A stretch of 19,323 bases of DNA from Gp13-AA77 sp036521995 (lineage in GTDB: Bacteria; Acidobacteriota; Terriglobia; UBA7540): assembly GCA_036521995.1 (NCBI GenBank), contig DATDGR010000066.1, positions 1 through 19,323 on the forward strand. Direction: 5' to 3'. Below, piece after piece: positions 1-8,175 of the stretch. The translations under genes and the position numbers were made by a program. The notes beneath the pieces are model-generated. The model searched no databases and had not been told where the DNA came from. It was given only the letters and a program-made list of their open reading frames with translations. The stretch's first letter is position 1; each line of letters opens with the position of its first letter.

Positions 1-1569
1 ATAGTCGTGCAGTTGACCGCCGCCGATCTCAAAAATTCGCGTGGCCAGCTTGTCGATAAAGTAGCGATCGTGCGAGACGAACACCACCGTACCGCTGAAC
101 CGGCTCAAGGCTTCCAGCAGGACGTCCTTGGCGCGCAGGTCGAGGTGATTGGTGGGCTCATCGAGCAGCAGGAAATTCGGCGGATGCAGCAGCATCCGCG
201 CCAGCGCGTAACGGTTGCGCTCACCGCCCGAAAGCACGCCGATGCGCTTAAAGACCTCGTCATCCGAAAACAGAAAGCAGCCGAGCAAAGTTCGCAGTTG
301 CGTCTGACCGCTCAGGGCCACGGGCGCGATACCAGCGATGTCGTCGATCAGGCGGGCCTCGGGGTCGAGCGCTTTGTACTGGTCCTGCGCGAAATAGTCG
401 ACTTCCACGTTGTGTCCCACACGGCCTTCACCGGCGGTCACCTTCTCCTCATCCGCCAGCAGCTTGATCAGCGTGGATTTCCCGGCGCCATTCACACCCA
501 CCAGGCCCACGCGGTCCCCGCGGTTGATCACGAAGTTCACGCCGGCAAACACTTGCTTCGCGCCATAGCTCTTGGCCACGCCGCGAAACTCTGCCACCAT
601 GCGGCCGCTCGCCCGAGGCTGCGGAAACGAGAAGTGGATTGTCTTCTCCTCTGGCGGCAGCTCGATCCGTTCGATCTTCTCCAGCTCCTTGATGCGGCTC
701 TGCACCTGCTTGGCCTTGGTGGCCTGGTAGCGGAAGCGATTGATGAAGACCTCCAGATGCTGGATCCGGTCCTGCTGGTGGCGGTAGGCCGCCTCCAGTT
801 GGGCGCGGCGCTCTTCTTTCTGGGTGAGGTAGCGATCGTAGTTGCCGGTGTAAAAATAGGTGCGGCGATTCCAAATCTCCAGGATCTTGTCCACCGTGAC
901 GTCCAGGAAATAGCGGTCGTGCGAGACCAGCACGAAAGCGAAGGGATAGTCCTTCAGATACTGCTCCAGCCAGTTGCGCGCCTCCAGATCCAGGTGATTC
1001 GTGGGCTCGTCGAGCAGCAGCAGATTGGGCTTGATCAGCAGGAGCTTGGCAAGCGCGATGCGCATTTGCCAGCCGCCGGAGAATTCCTCGGTGGGTCGAT
1101 TCTGGTCTTCGCGCGAGAAGCCCAGTCCGTTCAGCACCGCGCCCGCCTGCGCTTCGAGCGAATAGCCGTCACGATGCTGGAACTCAGTCTCGATCCGGTG
1201 GTAGCGCTCGATCACGCGCTGATATTCATCGCTCTCCGGATCGGTCTCCGCCATCTGATGGGTGAGAGCCTCCATCTCTTTCTCCATCTCTAGCAGCGGA
1301 CCAAAGACGGAGAGGCATTCTTCCAGCACCGTGCGGCCGGAAAGTGAGAGGCCGTCCTGCGGCAGATAGCCGGTGCTGATTCCCTTGGCAGCGGAGATGA
1401 AACCCTGGTCGAGGGATTCCATCCCGCCCAGCAGCTTGAGCAAGGTCGACTTGCCCGCGCCGTTTCCGCCCACCAGGCCCACCCTCTCACTCGGGGTTAC
1501 GAGCCAGTCGAGACCCTCGAACAGGACCTTGGAGCCGAAGTGCTTACCGGCCGAAGAAAGTTGGATCAT
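1..1569 (-). CDS. ABC-F family ATP-binding protein (C-terminus outside window)
   Basis: Soluble, duplicated ABC ATPase with no membrane domain, the ABC-F class whose members bind the ribosomal E site and regulate or rescue translation. Reading from the ATG at 1569, 523 residues are visible. Domain 1 has Walker A GGNGAGKST (residues 34-42), signature FSGGW (163-167) and Walker B LLLLDEPTNHLD (from about 183). A charged, probably helical linker follows (KEERRAQLEAAYRHQQDRIQ and onward), matching the ABC-F inter-domain arm. Domain 2 repeats the set with VNGAGKST, LSGGERNRYALARM, LLLDEPTNHLD and SHDRYFID. The doubled DEPTNHLD box is diagnostic of the family. The frame is still open at base 1, so the C-terminal extension seen in Uup-like members cannot be judged. 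The upstream neighbour on the same strand is a DinB-fold gene 62 bases away. Which ABC-F subgroup (Uup, YbiT, YheS or antibiotic-resistance type) is not decidable here. Confidence 0.95.
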   Translation of the reverse strand, partial: MIQLSSAGKHFGSKVLFEGLDWLVTPSERVGLVGGNGAGKSTLLKLLGGMESLDQGFISAAKGISTGYLPQDGLSLSGRTVLEECLSVFGPLLEMEKEMEALTHQMAETDPESDEYQRVIERYHRIETEFQHRDGYSLEAQAGAVLNGLGFSREDQNRPTEEFSGGWQMRIALAKLLLIKPNLLLLDEPTNHLDLEARNWLEQYLKDYPFAFVLVSHDRYFLDVTVDKILEIWNRRTYFYTGNYDRYLTQKEERRAQLEAAYRHQQDRIQHLEVFINRFRYQATKAKQVQSRIKELEKIERIELPPEEKTIHFSFPQPRASGRMVAEFRGVAKSYGAKQVFAGVNFVINRGDRVGLVGVNGAGKSTLIKLLADEEKVTAGEGRVGHNVEVDYFAQDQYKALDPEARLIDDIAGIAPVALSGQTQLRTLLGCFLFSDDEVFKRIGVLSGGERNRYALARMLLHPPNFLLLDEPTNHLDLRAKDVLLEALSRFSGTVVFVSHDRYFIDKLATRIFEIGGGQLHDY

Positions 1570-1631
1570 AAGTGCGCTGACGGAGTTCGCCACGCGATCT
1601 TGCCCGCAGGCTGGGAACCGCCCGTGACTCC

Positions 1632-2168
1632 TTAGAATGACACGGTCGCCTCACCGGCAAGACGCTTGAGGAGCTGAATTTGCCCGGCGTGATACACGTC
1701 GTGCATCGCCACGCCGGCGATCATGCGGCGAGGGGTGAAACGGCTGTCTGTCGAGCGTTGGTCAAGATCTGCATCGGTGATCTGTAGAACCATGTCGCGC
1801 AACTGCCCATGTTCGCGTGCCAGGAGTTCCAGATCGCCGTGCCAGGCTCTTTCGCGCTTGGCGAAACTCTTGGGGCCACCCGTACCCTCCGGGTCCTGCA
1901 ACTCGAGCGGCCGCTTGAACCAGTTGTTCCCCTTCTCGCCAAAGCTGGCTCGTTCTCCTCCGGCCAGGCGCCGGCGCACCGCGTATTTCCAGTAAGTGGC
2001 GTGGACAACCAGTTCCCAAATGTTGTGCCGCCCAGGCGCGGGGCGCCACCCGGCTTCATCGTCTCTGACGCCACGCAGGGAACCCCGGAGGCAAGGACCG
2101 TGCCAGGCGGGCCCGGAATAGGCCTCGTCCAGAATGGCCACCAACTGTTGGACCTCGTTTGTCGCCAA
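1632..2168 (-). CDS. DinB-like four-helix metalloprotein
   Basis: A 178-residue protein of the DinB/YfiT-like putative metalloenzyme fold. The three expected histidine ligands are present: H56 in WELVVHATYW, and H156 and H160 in the C-terminal helix MHDVYH. This H...HxxxH layout and the length are typical of the superfamily, whose better-known members are bacillithiol or mycothiol S-transferases and stress-induced proteins; no specific substrate can be read from the sequence. The start is a TTG at 2168, chosen because no ATG lies in frame before the upstream stop and a GGCGAGG-like ribosome site sits about 9 bases ahead. A longer frame starting at 2257 is in another register and lacks the family motif. 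It lies upstream of the ABC-F gene and may be co-transcribed with it. Confidence 0.85.
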   Translation of the reverse strand: MATNEVQQLVAILDEAYSGPAWHGPCLRGSLRGVRDDEAGWRPAPGRHNIWELVVHATYWKYAVRRRLAGGERASFGEKGNNWFKRPLELQDPEGTGGPKSFAKRERAWHGDLELLAREHGQLRDMVLQITDADLDQRSTDSRFTPRRMIAGVAMHDVYHAGQIQLLKRLAGEATVSF

Positions 2169-2393
2169 GAGCGCGCCTCGCCGACGACGAATGTCTCCGC
2201 CTGTCTGATTTTAGCAGCTTGGGAAGAATATGGCTCAGCCGAGCCCGTACTGGCCACTGATCATGACCCGGTTGACGGTCAGGTGGGCAGCCGATACCTT
2301 AGGTCTCTAACGTATGCGGTCCTGGGATAATTCGTCGTTTGGGGTGGCAGAAGAGCGGTTGTGAGGAGCCGCGCCGCCCTTTCCAAGTAGCCC

Positions 2394-2585
2394 TCACCCG
2401 CCCACATGGATCCGGGAGATGGAGGCGAAGAGTCCAAAGACGTTCAGCAGCCACAGAACCACACAGATGACGACGACCGCATTCAGTATTGACTTGATGG
2501 AACCTGCCATGGGGATGAAGCGATTGATGAGCCATAGCAGAACACCCACGACGATCAGAGTGATCACGACATTAATCAACGGCAT
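2394..2585 (-). CDS. Thivi_2564-type small membrane protein
   Basis: A 63-residue, almost wholly hydrophobic protein with two predicted membrane helices (about residues 4-25 and 33-55) joined by a short polar turn (NRFIPMAGSIKS). The pattern MPLINVVITLIVVGVLLWLI followed by a second helix ending WLLNVFGLF is that of the Thivi_2564 family of small inner-membrane proteins, whose function is unknown. The ATG at 2585 is preceded by a strong AGGAGG site (rc of 2586-2600). It is the last gene of a minus-strand run of small envelope/stress-type genes and starts 72 bases after the SYLF gene stops. Recognition is by sequence pattern, so the family name is likely but the role is not known. Confidence 0.85.
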   Translation of the reverse strand: MPLINVVITLIVVGVLLWLINRFIPMAGSIKSILNAVVVICVVLWLLNVFGLFASISRIHVGG

Positions 2586-2656
2586 GGTGGTCCTCCTGTC
2601 CTCCCGGAACGATGGGTCATTTTCTGCTCATCATTCCAAATTCTTTCGTGCGAAAG

Positions 2657-3358
2657 CTAGGCCTGCGCGAACGGTTGCCCGCCCTTGGGAGAGTACCTAT
2701 GCAGTGCGCTATCGAGTTCCCGGGCCGCGGCTGGCCTCGGAACCGTTCCGTCAATCAGAAGTTCTTTCGCAGTGACCTGGCGTCCGTACAGCCTTCGGTT
2801 GTCGTCTTCATCTTGCTTCAGGACGGCTCCGTCGAGCGAAGCCCCCGCGAACAGACCTCGCGAGCGCGAATAGCTGAGAATCTCGGCGTGGAGCTGAACG
2901 TCCGTAGCTCCTTCCGAGGAGCGGCCCACGGGTCCGGCCGCAGCCGACACTTCGCCGCCCAGCTTGACACTATCCTGAACCAGTTTTTTGGCGCCTTCTG
3001 GATTCATCACCACGAAGACCACGTCGGTGGCTTTACCGCCAAGCTGAAGACCAAAACTTCCGCCGCCCACCGTGAACATGGAGGGCGCCCCCCAGGAACC
3101 GTCTCCGCCCTTGCGGCACACCAGGACCCCGCGACCATAGGAACCACCCACTCCGATGGCAAACTTCAGCTCCGAAGGAACGATCCCCACGCAGACGGCC
3201 TTGGCCAGCAGGTCAGCGGGAATCCCTTTGTCGGGGGCTCGCATGATTTCGTTAAGAACGTTCGTGGCTTTCTGCAGTTGATCAGGCCCCGTATTGGCTC
3301 GCGCCACCGTCACCACGCCGAACGCCAGGCAGAAAAACGTCACTGCAAGTCTTCTCAT
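2657..3358 (-). CDS. Secreted SYLF-domain (lipid-binding) protein
   Basis: A 233-residue protein of the SYLF (DUF500/Ysc84) family; eukaryotic relatives bind phosphoinositides and bacterial ones are periplasmic or outer-membrane associated with poorly known roles. Residues 1-20 (MRRLAVTFFCLAFGVVTVARA) form a clear Sec signal peptide. The core follows with KAVCVGIVPSELKFAIGVGG, the glycine-rich SYGRGVLVCR, and GGGSFGLQLGGKATDVVFVV, which is the family's hallmark glycine/aromatic pattern. The ATG at 3358 was chosen over the in-frame start at 3424 because a GGAAGGGAG ribosome site directly precedes it, the signal peptide begins there, and the longer version would overlap the CsbD-like gene. It sits 37 bases downstream of that gene and is probably co-transcribed with it. 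Confidence 0.9.
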   Translation of the reverse strand: MRRLAVTFFCLAFGVVTVARANTGPDQLQKATNVLNEIMRAPDKGIPADLLAKAVCVGIVPSELKFAIGVGGSYGRGVLVCRKGGDGSWGAPSMFTVGGGSFGLQLGGKATDVVFVVMNPEGAKKLVQDSVKLGGEVSAAAGPVGRSSEGATDVQLHAEILSYSRSRGLFAGASLDGAVLKQDEDDNRRLYGRQVTAKELLIDGTVPRPAAARELDSALHRYSPKGGQPFAQA

Positions 3359-3395
3359 TTTCACTCCCTTCCTGTTTTCCGAACTCAGCCTTGGC

Positions 3396-3575
3396 CTAAC
3401 TGCCCAGGACCTTTTCGATCTCACCGATCTTCTTCTGGACCTTGCCGGACGTCTTTTCGTCTGTGCCTTCGGCTTCCAGATTGGGATCGTCGACAGCTCT
3501 TCCCGCTTTCTCTTTCACCTTGCCCTTAACCTCGTGAAACTTGCCTTCCACCTGATCCCTGGTACTTGGTTTCAT
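3396..3575 (-). CDS. CsbD-like small stress protein
   Basis: A 59-residue, highly charged protein: MKPSTRDQVEGKFHEVKGKV, then a KEKAGRAVDDPNLEAEGTDE segment, ending KIGEIEKVLGS. The order GKxxExKGKxKEKxG, then DDPxLEAEGxxEKxxGKVQKKIG, is the CsbD family signature; CsbD is a general-stress protein in Bacillus (sigma-B regulon) and its relatives are induced by osmotic, starvation and envelope stress, with unknown biochemistry. The ATG at 3575 has an AAGGAGG site 8-9 bases upstream (rc of 3576-3590), as strong as any in this window. It is followed at 37 bases by the SYLF gene on the same strand. It has no signal peptide or membrane segment. It is short enough to be missed by usual length cut-offs. 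Confidence 0.9.
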   Translation of the reverse strand: MKPSTRDQVEGKFHEVKGKVKEKAGRAVDDPNLEAEGTDEKTSGKVQKKIGEIEKVLGS

Positions 3576-3645
3576 CTTGTCTTCCTCCTTGATCGAGTCT
3601 CTTGGCTCTAACGCTCTTGGGCATCCCTCCGAGCGTCAAGTGCGT

Positions 3646-3810
3646 TCACGCCCGAGTCGATATGTGCCGGATCAGACTGAGCAGAAACAGAATCAGAAAA
3701 AAGAAGAAGAGTAGTTTGGCAATTCCAGCAGCGGCGAAGGCTACGGCTCCGAAGCCCAGCAAGCCTGCAATGATCGCGATAATGAGAAACACCACCGCGT
3801 AATAAAGCAC
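3646..3810 (-). CDS. DUF1328 (YtjA-type) small membrane protein
   Basis: A 54-residue membrane peptide starting with GTG at 3810 and reading MLYYAVVFLIIAIIAGLLGF, then GAVAFAAAGIAKLLFFFFLI, ending in a short polar tail RHISTRA. The order Ile-rich helix, AGLLGFG, AAAGIAKLLFF, second helix matches the DUF1328/YtjA family, which is widespread, about 54 residues long and of unknown function, often found near stress genes. AAAAGGAGG lies 4 bases upstream of the GTG, which decides the start. It is the first minus-strand gene of the small-gene run; the CsbD-like gene starts 70 bases downstream. The 580-base gap upstream (3811-4390) probably carries its promoter, though I could not identify one convincingly. 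Confidence 0.88.
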   Translation of the reverse strand: MLYYAVVFLIIAIIAGLLGFGAVAFAAAGIAKLLFFFFLILFLLSLIRHISTRA

Positions 3811-4390
3811 GTGTCCTCCTTTTCCGCCCTACTTTGGGTGAGGACGTTGCCCCTCCGGTATGTCCCGTCCTTCGTTTCTGGTATCGTTCTCACGCCTTGG
3901 TATGCGCAAACACATGACCAATGCCAGAAGTGAATCCTCAAACTGTTGACCTGCAGCGAATTGTTCGATGGAACGTACCATCCAGAGTGGCGAGGGCCGC
4001 CGTGAAGTCCGTATAAAAACTACTCAGTCGTGTTCGCGACTGGAAAGGGTTGTGGCTTGGGCTGAGGGGCTCTTGGACAAGAGAGAATAACCCTTGGCTA
4101 CGCGCGAGTCTCCTCAGTTTCGGCCCTTTCTCCATAGCGTCGTACCTACTCCATGCCTGAGCGCCTTCGACTACAAATCAGGTTAACCGTGTGAAATTTC
4201 GATCAATCTGCGGGCAACTTGTGCTGCCAACCTTCCTGCGACGAAGAGAAGCTTTCGGAAGCTGGTCGTTCGGGACCCACGCTGGAAGCCTAACGCACTC
4301 CGCGATGCATAGCGCGCGACCCGGGGTATGGTCCCACAAGTGCAAGTCGGCGGAACTGGCGAAAGGATCTCTAGAGGAGGAGAGTCGATC
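3811..4390. other. Gene-free spacer between divergent small genes
   Basis: About 580 bases between the minus-strand DUF1328 gene and the plus-strand basic peptide gene. Short open frames occur on both strands but none has a ribosome site, a recognisable motif or family resemblance. I searched for sigma-70 and ECF-type (GGAAC...GTC) promoter pairs and found nothing convincing. It should hold at least two divergent promoters because it separates divergent transcription units. No RNA gene was recognised. Confidence 0.5.
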
Positions 4391-4561
4391 ATGCCAAGAG
4401 GAAAACACCTACGCGGCGTCAGCAGCAAGGAGCAACGCCAATACGAGCACATCAAGCAGAGTGCAGAGAAGTCCGGGCGCTACGGCAGACGGGCAAAAGA
4501 AGTGGCGGCGCGCACCGTGATGAAGCAGCACAAGGAGAGAGGGCACGCCAGAGGCCGGTGA
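4391..4561 (+). CDS. Small, highly basic hypothetical protein
   Basis: A 56-residue protein starting MPRGKHLRGVSSKEQRQYEH and ending in a Lys/Arg/His-rich tail (KERGHARGR). About a third of its residues are Lys or Arg, with no signal peptide or membrane segment. The middle (IKQSAEKSGRYGRRAKEVAA) is predicted helical. It recalls the small KGG/ChaB-like or 'plasmid stabilisation'-labelled basic proteins often found beside CsbD and DUF1328 genes, but I do not assign a function; nucleic-acid binding is a guess from charge. The ATG at 4391 has a GAGGAGG site 10-15 bases upstream; an in-frame ATG at 4328 would add 21 unrelated residues and lacks such a site. Confidence 0.75.
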   Translation: MPRGKHLRGVSSKEQRQYEHIKQSAEKSGRYGRRAKEVAARTVMKQHKERGHARGR

Positions 4562-4880
4562 GCCGGGGCCTTCACAATTGGTGGATCAAGCTGGCGAGGT
4601 AGCCCGCCCGAAACCACCGTGAATGCCACCGCCACGTTCGGAGCCCCCGCTGCCATCGGCCGGTTCAATATGTGACAACATCCTGGAGCAGGATCACCGT
4701 GCTGATTGAGAAACGGATCCCTGCCAAGCATCACTTTCGGGACTTCCGGTGTGCGCGAAAGACGATTCAGGGTTCCGAAACCATGTGCAAGGCTCGGAAG
4801 GGCCAGGTTCGGCGGGTGATAGGTCTCGCTCGCCGTTCGAGGCGTTCCTTGTCCCCTCTTCAATCCTTGCAAGACATCCA
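4562..4880. other. Gene-free spacer between convergent genes
   Basis: About 320 bases between the stop of the plus-strand basic peptide gene and the stop of the minus-strand hexosaminidase gene. Open frames here are short, lack ribosome sites and have no recognisable motifs. As the genes converge, transcription terminators would be expected, but I found no hairpin followed by a T-run on either strand. Nothing else was seen. Confidence 0.45.
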
Positions 4881-6905
4881 TCAAGGTTTGCCCTGTTTGG
4901 CAGCTTCGACCAGCTTGCCAATCGACGGAGCAACCATCAGGAGCAGCTCAGCCTGGGGTTTTGAAGCGCGCTCCACAAGCGCGAGCTGCTCTGTAACCCA
5001 TGGCTCGGGCGCCGGTTTGCCGGCTTCAAGGTAGTCGAGCGCCTCAAGTCCGGCCTCCGCCAGCGCCGAAGCATCCTGGGCCCGGGGCACGTCTTCCTGA
5101 AGCAGAGCTGAACCCAGCATCAGCGGGAGCAAATCCGTCTGGTTGTTTCGCCACAGCGTGAGTTGCTTCCGAATCTGGTCCTTGTTCGTGCTCCAGTCGG
5201 TGACCATGGCCGCGAACTCCCGCGCGGCGTCACTCTCCGGCCGCGTCGCATCCACCAGGCGATTAAGCGGGGTGAAGCTGGTGTAGGGGCGCGCTTCCTC
5301 GCGCCCATATTCCTTGATCGGCTCCAAAATATCGGCGAGAGCTCTCAGGCTGGCAGCGGGCTTCAGGGCGGTGAGCCGCTCGAGCATGACCGGGTAATTG
5401 GAGCGATGCGTCAGGCCCGCGAAGTCCAGCCACCGGCTCACTACCGCCAGACGGCGGTACATCGAGTCAACATCCTTCACCTGCTGCGGTGACCACAGGC
5501 GTTCCGCGATGGCGGCCATGCGCGGCCAGATGCGGGAATCGATGTTTTCGGGCGTCGCGAATTCGACCCACATACAAGCCTCGCCGCCCAGGATCAGGGA
5601 TTTCTCCTCGGGCGAGAGGCTGGCGGTGGCTCCTTCCAGGGGGTCCACCCGGTAGTGCTGCGACGCGGGCTGCATGAGGTCGAGATAGTAGCCGTTCGAC
5701 AGGATCCCGCTGTAACCCTGGCGAGCGGCGGCGGCCAGCGAGTCCTGTCCGCGCCATGACTGAATCACCACGCTCTTGGGAACTCCGGGCTGCAGGACCT
5801 CGTCCCAGCCGATCATTTTCTTCAAATGCTTCTGCACCAGCGGCTGAACACGCTTGCTGAAGTAACCCTGCAACTCGGCCGAAGTCTTCAAGCCGTGCGT
5901 CTGCATGAAAGTCTGAATGCGAGGATTGGCCTCCCACTGCGTGCCGTTCACCTCGTCGCCCCCGACGTGAAAATACTCGTCCGGAAACAGCGCAGCCATC
6001 TCACCGATGAAAGCATCGAGAAACGTGTAGACCTCTTCGTTGGTCGGGTCGAGGCAGGGATCAAAAATGCCCCACTTCCGCTCGATCTGGTACGGGCCTG
6101 GCGCGCTCCCCAGTTCCGGATAGCCTACCAGCATGGCGGTGGTGTGTCCGGGCATGTCAAACTCGGGAATCACGCGAATGCCCCGGTCGCGCGCGTAGGC
6201 GATGACCTCCTTCACCTGCTCCTGCGTGTAGTAGTTGCCGTCCGAGCCCAGCTCCTGCAGCTTGGGGAAACGCCGGCTCTCCACCCGGAACCCCTGATCA
6301 TCCGACAGGTGCCAATGAAACACGTTCAACTTCAAGGCGGCCATGCCGTCGAGAGTTCGTTGGACCACCTCGACGGGCATCCAGTGGCGGCTGACGTCGA
6401 GCATCAGGCCTCGCCAGGGGAAGCGTGGGTGATCCTGTATTCGAACCGCCAGGGCGCCGAAGCCCTGGGCGTCAAGATCGACGAGTTGCAGAAAGGTCTC
6501 CATGCCGCGCATTGCGCCTACCGGCGTAGGAGCTGTCAGGCGTGCCTGCTGCGAAGTGATTTCGAGCGTATAGGATTCGTCCTCCTTCACCGATTGCACG
6601 GCCTCACCCGCGTGGTCACACTGGATCACGAGCGTCGCCTTGGACGCCTCGCCTTCGGGATGATCGGGAAAGGGGATTCCAGTCTGTGCGGACAAGCGCC
6701 CGATCAGGCGCGCGGCGGCCTCCTGCAGACGCGGTTCCCGATAGCCGGTGAGAGCCAGACGAAACGTGCCGTCGATGACGAGTCTTCCCTGTCCGGCGGT
6801 GAGTTCAACGGGCTGCGGCATCAAATTGAGGCTTTGCCCCCTGAGCCTTCCGGCGGGCGTGAAGGCAGCTAGCAGAAAAAAAATTCCCAGGCTCGACAGG
6901 CGCAT
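4881..6905 (-). CDS. Secreted beta-N-acetylhexosaminidase, GH20
   Basis: A 674-residue family GH20 enzyme that removes terminal beta-linked GlcNAc or GalNAc from chitin fragments, glycans or peptidoglycan pieces. The N-terminus MRLSSLGIFFLLAAFTPAGR is a Sec signal peptide, so it acts outside the cytoplasm. An N-terminal GH20b-type domain (about residues 25-150) precedes the TIM barrel, which starts near RGLMLDVSRHWMP. Catalytic residues are D317-E318 in FHVGGDE, with LNVFHWHLSDDQGFR and IPEFDMPGHT also matching the family. A long helical C-terminal region (about residues 500-674) has no motif I recognise. ATG at 6905 is preferred because GAGAGGGG lies 6 bases upstream; ATGs at 6911 and 7007 are in frame but less well placed. 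It uses substrate-assisted catalysis by family knowledge. Confidence 0.93.
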   Translation of the reverse strand: MRLSSLGIFFLLAAFTPAGRLRGQSLNLMPQPVELTAGQGRLVIDGTFRLALTGYREPRLQEAAARLIGRLSAQTGIPFPDHPEGEASKATLVIQCDHAGEAVQSVKEDESYTLEITSQQARLTAPTPVGAMRGMETFLQLVDLDAQGFGALAVRIQDHPRFPWRGLMLDVSRHWMPVEVVQRTLDGMAALKLNVFHWHLSDDQGFRVESRRFPKLQELGSDGNYYTQEQVKEVIAYARDRGIRVIPEFDMPGHTTAMLVGYPELGSAPGPYQIERKWGIFDPCLDPTNEEVYTFLDAFIGEMAALFPDEYFHVGGDEVNGTQWEANPRIQTFMQTHGLKTSAELQGYFSKRVQPLVQKHLKKMIGWDEVLQPGVPKSVVIQSWRGQDSLAAAARQGYSGILSNGYYLDLMQPASQHYRVDPLEGATASLSPEEKSLILGGEACMWVEFATPENIDSRIWPRMAAIAERLWSPQQVKDVDSMYRRLAVVSRWLDFAGLTHRSNYPVMLERLTALKPAASLRALADILEPIKEYGREEARPYTSFTPLNRLVDATRPESDAAREFAAMVTDWSTNKDQIRKQLTLWRNNQTDLLPLMLGSALLQEDVPRAQDASALAEAGLEALDYLEAGKPAPEPWVTEQLALVERASKPQAELLLMVAPSIGKLVEAAKQGKP

Positions 6906-7023
6906 CGTCATCCCCTCTCGCTTCCTCCATTTCAACCGCTCGTCAGCGGCTAGAATCTTATCAGGTTGTGAAAGCGGGCGGGCACAACTCGCGAAACCTA
7001 ACGTCAAAAGTTCCCGGTGCCCG

Positions 7024-7029
7024 TATAAT
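7024..7029 (+). promoter_or_regulatory. Possible -10 box (TATAAT) ahead of the MBL gene
   Basis: A perfect TATAAT hexamer lies in the intergenic space between the divergent hexosaminidase and MBL-fold genes, about 135 bases before the latter's start. No good -35 hexamer sits 16-18 bases upstream, so this is a weak call resting on the -10 match and its position alone. Confidence 0.25.
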
Positions 7030-7164
7030 CGTGCGTTCAGGGCCCGGCATCAAACAAGAGAAACTGGCCGCGATCGCGAGCACCGCAGGCTTTCGATTCG
7101 TTCAGCGCATAAGATGGCCTTGCCTTGGGCCGGCGGGGCGGCCAACCGATTCGAGGAGGAGCCC

Positions 7165-8175
7165 TTGCAGTTGAACAGCCCCAAGCCAGCTCAGAACGAA
7201 CGCTTCAGCAACCGCGACGCCGGTCCCGGTGGCTTTTGGGACCTGCTTCGGTGGCTGAAAAACCGCCAGCCCGGTCCCTGGCGCAAATGGATTCCAAGCG
7301 CTTACGGGCCCAAGCCCCCGGAGCGCGTCCGCGCCGGCCAGCTTCGCGTCACCTTGGTTGGACACTCCACCGTGTTGATTCAGACCGATGAACTCAATTT
7401 CCTCACCGACCCCATCTGGTCCCTGCGGGCGAGCCCTGTCTCCTGGACCGGGCCCATACGGCACCGGAGCGCCGGACTGCGCTTTGAGGATCTGCCGCCG
7501 ATCGACGCCATTCTCTTGAGTCACGATCATTACGATCACCTTGACGTTTCCACCCTCCGGCGTCTTGCACGGGAGCACCGCCCGGAGATCTTCTGTCCAC
7601 TCGGGGTGGCGAAGCTGCTGCGCAAACTGGGGTTTCCGCGACCCGGTGAGCTGGATTGGTGGGAAACCATTGATTTCAGCGCCGGAATCCGTGTGCATTG
7701 CACGCCCGCCCAGCATTTCTCGGGGCGGTCTCTTTTCGATCGCAACCGCACCTTGTGGTGCAGTTGGCTCCTCGAATCAATGAACGGCTACATATACTTC
7801 GGAGGCGATACGGGATTCGGTCCGCACTTCGGCGCGATCGCGCAGCGTTTTCCGTGCCCCCGGCTGGCCTTTCTGCCCATCGGCGCCTATCGCCCGGAGT
7901 GGTTCATGCATCCGGTTCACATGTCGCCGGACGAGGCTTTCAAGGCCCACAGGCTACTCCAGGCCGAGACCAGCGTTGCCATACACTACGGCACGTTTCG
8001 CCTCGCCGACGACGGCGAGACCGAGGCCGTGGATCGCCTGCGCGAGCTGGCCGCCGAAGACCCCGCATCGGCGCCTTTCCTGACGCTCGAAGAGGGTATC
8101 GGTTGCGAGATACCATCACAGATCCGGGTGACGGAGCAGCCCCAAGAACAGTGGTTTGACAGGGAGGAAAGATGA
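7165..8175 (+). CDS. NAPE-PLD-like MBL-fold metallohydrolase
   Basis: A 336-residue metallo-beta-lactamase-fold hydrolase of the COG2220 group. The zinc motif HxHxDH is seen as H120-D-H-Y-D-H125 in LLSHDHYDHLD, with H184 (AQHFSGR), D215 (FGGDTGFG) and H274 (AIHYGTF) as further ligands. The order and spacing, with TDPIWSLRASP and RPEWFMHPVHMSPDEAF, match N-acyl-phosphatidylethanolamine phospholipase D-like enzymes more than UlaG lactonases; bacterial substrates are mostly unknown. No signal peptide is evident. The TTG at 7165 follows GAGGAGG by 5 bases and is chosen; an ATG at 7114 is in frame but has a poor ribosome site. Its stop overlaps the next start as ATGA at 8172-8175, so the two are translationally coupled. 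Confidence 0.88.
   Translation: MQLNSPKPAQNERFSNRDAGPGGFWDLLRWLKNRQPGPWRKWIPSAYGPKPPERVRAGQLRVTLVGHSTVLIQTDELNFLTDPIWSLRASPVSWTGPIRHRSAGLRFEDLPPIDAILLSHDHYDHLDVSTLRRLAREHRPEIFCPLGVAKLLRKLGFPRPGELDWWETIDFSAGIRVHCTPAQHFSGRSLFDRNRTLWCSWLLESMNGYIYFGGDTGFGPHFGAIAQRFPCPRLAFLPIGAYRPEWFMHPVHMSPDEAFKAHRLLQAETSVAIHYGTFRLADDGETEAVDRLRELAAEDPASAPFLTLEEGIGCEIPSQIRVTEQPQEQWFDREER

Noticed and set aside
7..1293. A 428-codon plus-strand open frame
   Set aside because: It is antisense to the ABC-F gene, has no domain or ribosome site, and is rich in His/Leu as expected of a GC-rich shadow frame.
2643..2656. CTTTCGTGCGAAAG palindrome after the SYLF gene as a terminator
   Set aside because: The loop is only two bases and no T-run follows on the minus strand, so it is unlikely to terminate transcription.
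3938..4135. A 65-codon minus-strand frame in the spacer
   Set aside because: It has no ribosome site, motif or hydrophobic pattern, and its composition is that of random sequence.
7165..8175. UlaG (ascorbate-6-phosphate lactonase) and link with the UlaD-like gene
   Set aside because: The motifs and spacing fit NAPE-PLD-like hydrolases better than UlaG, and the two genes are separated by two unrelated genes. A lactonase/decarboxylase pathway is not supported.
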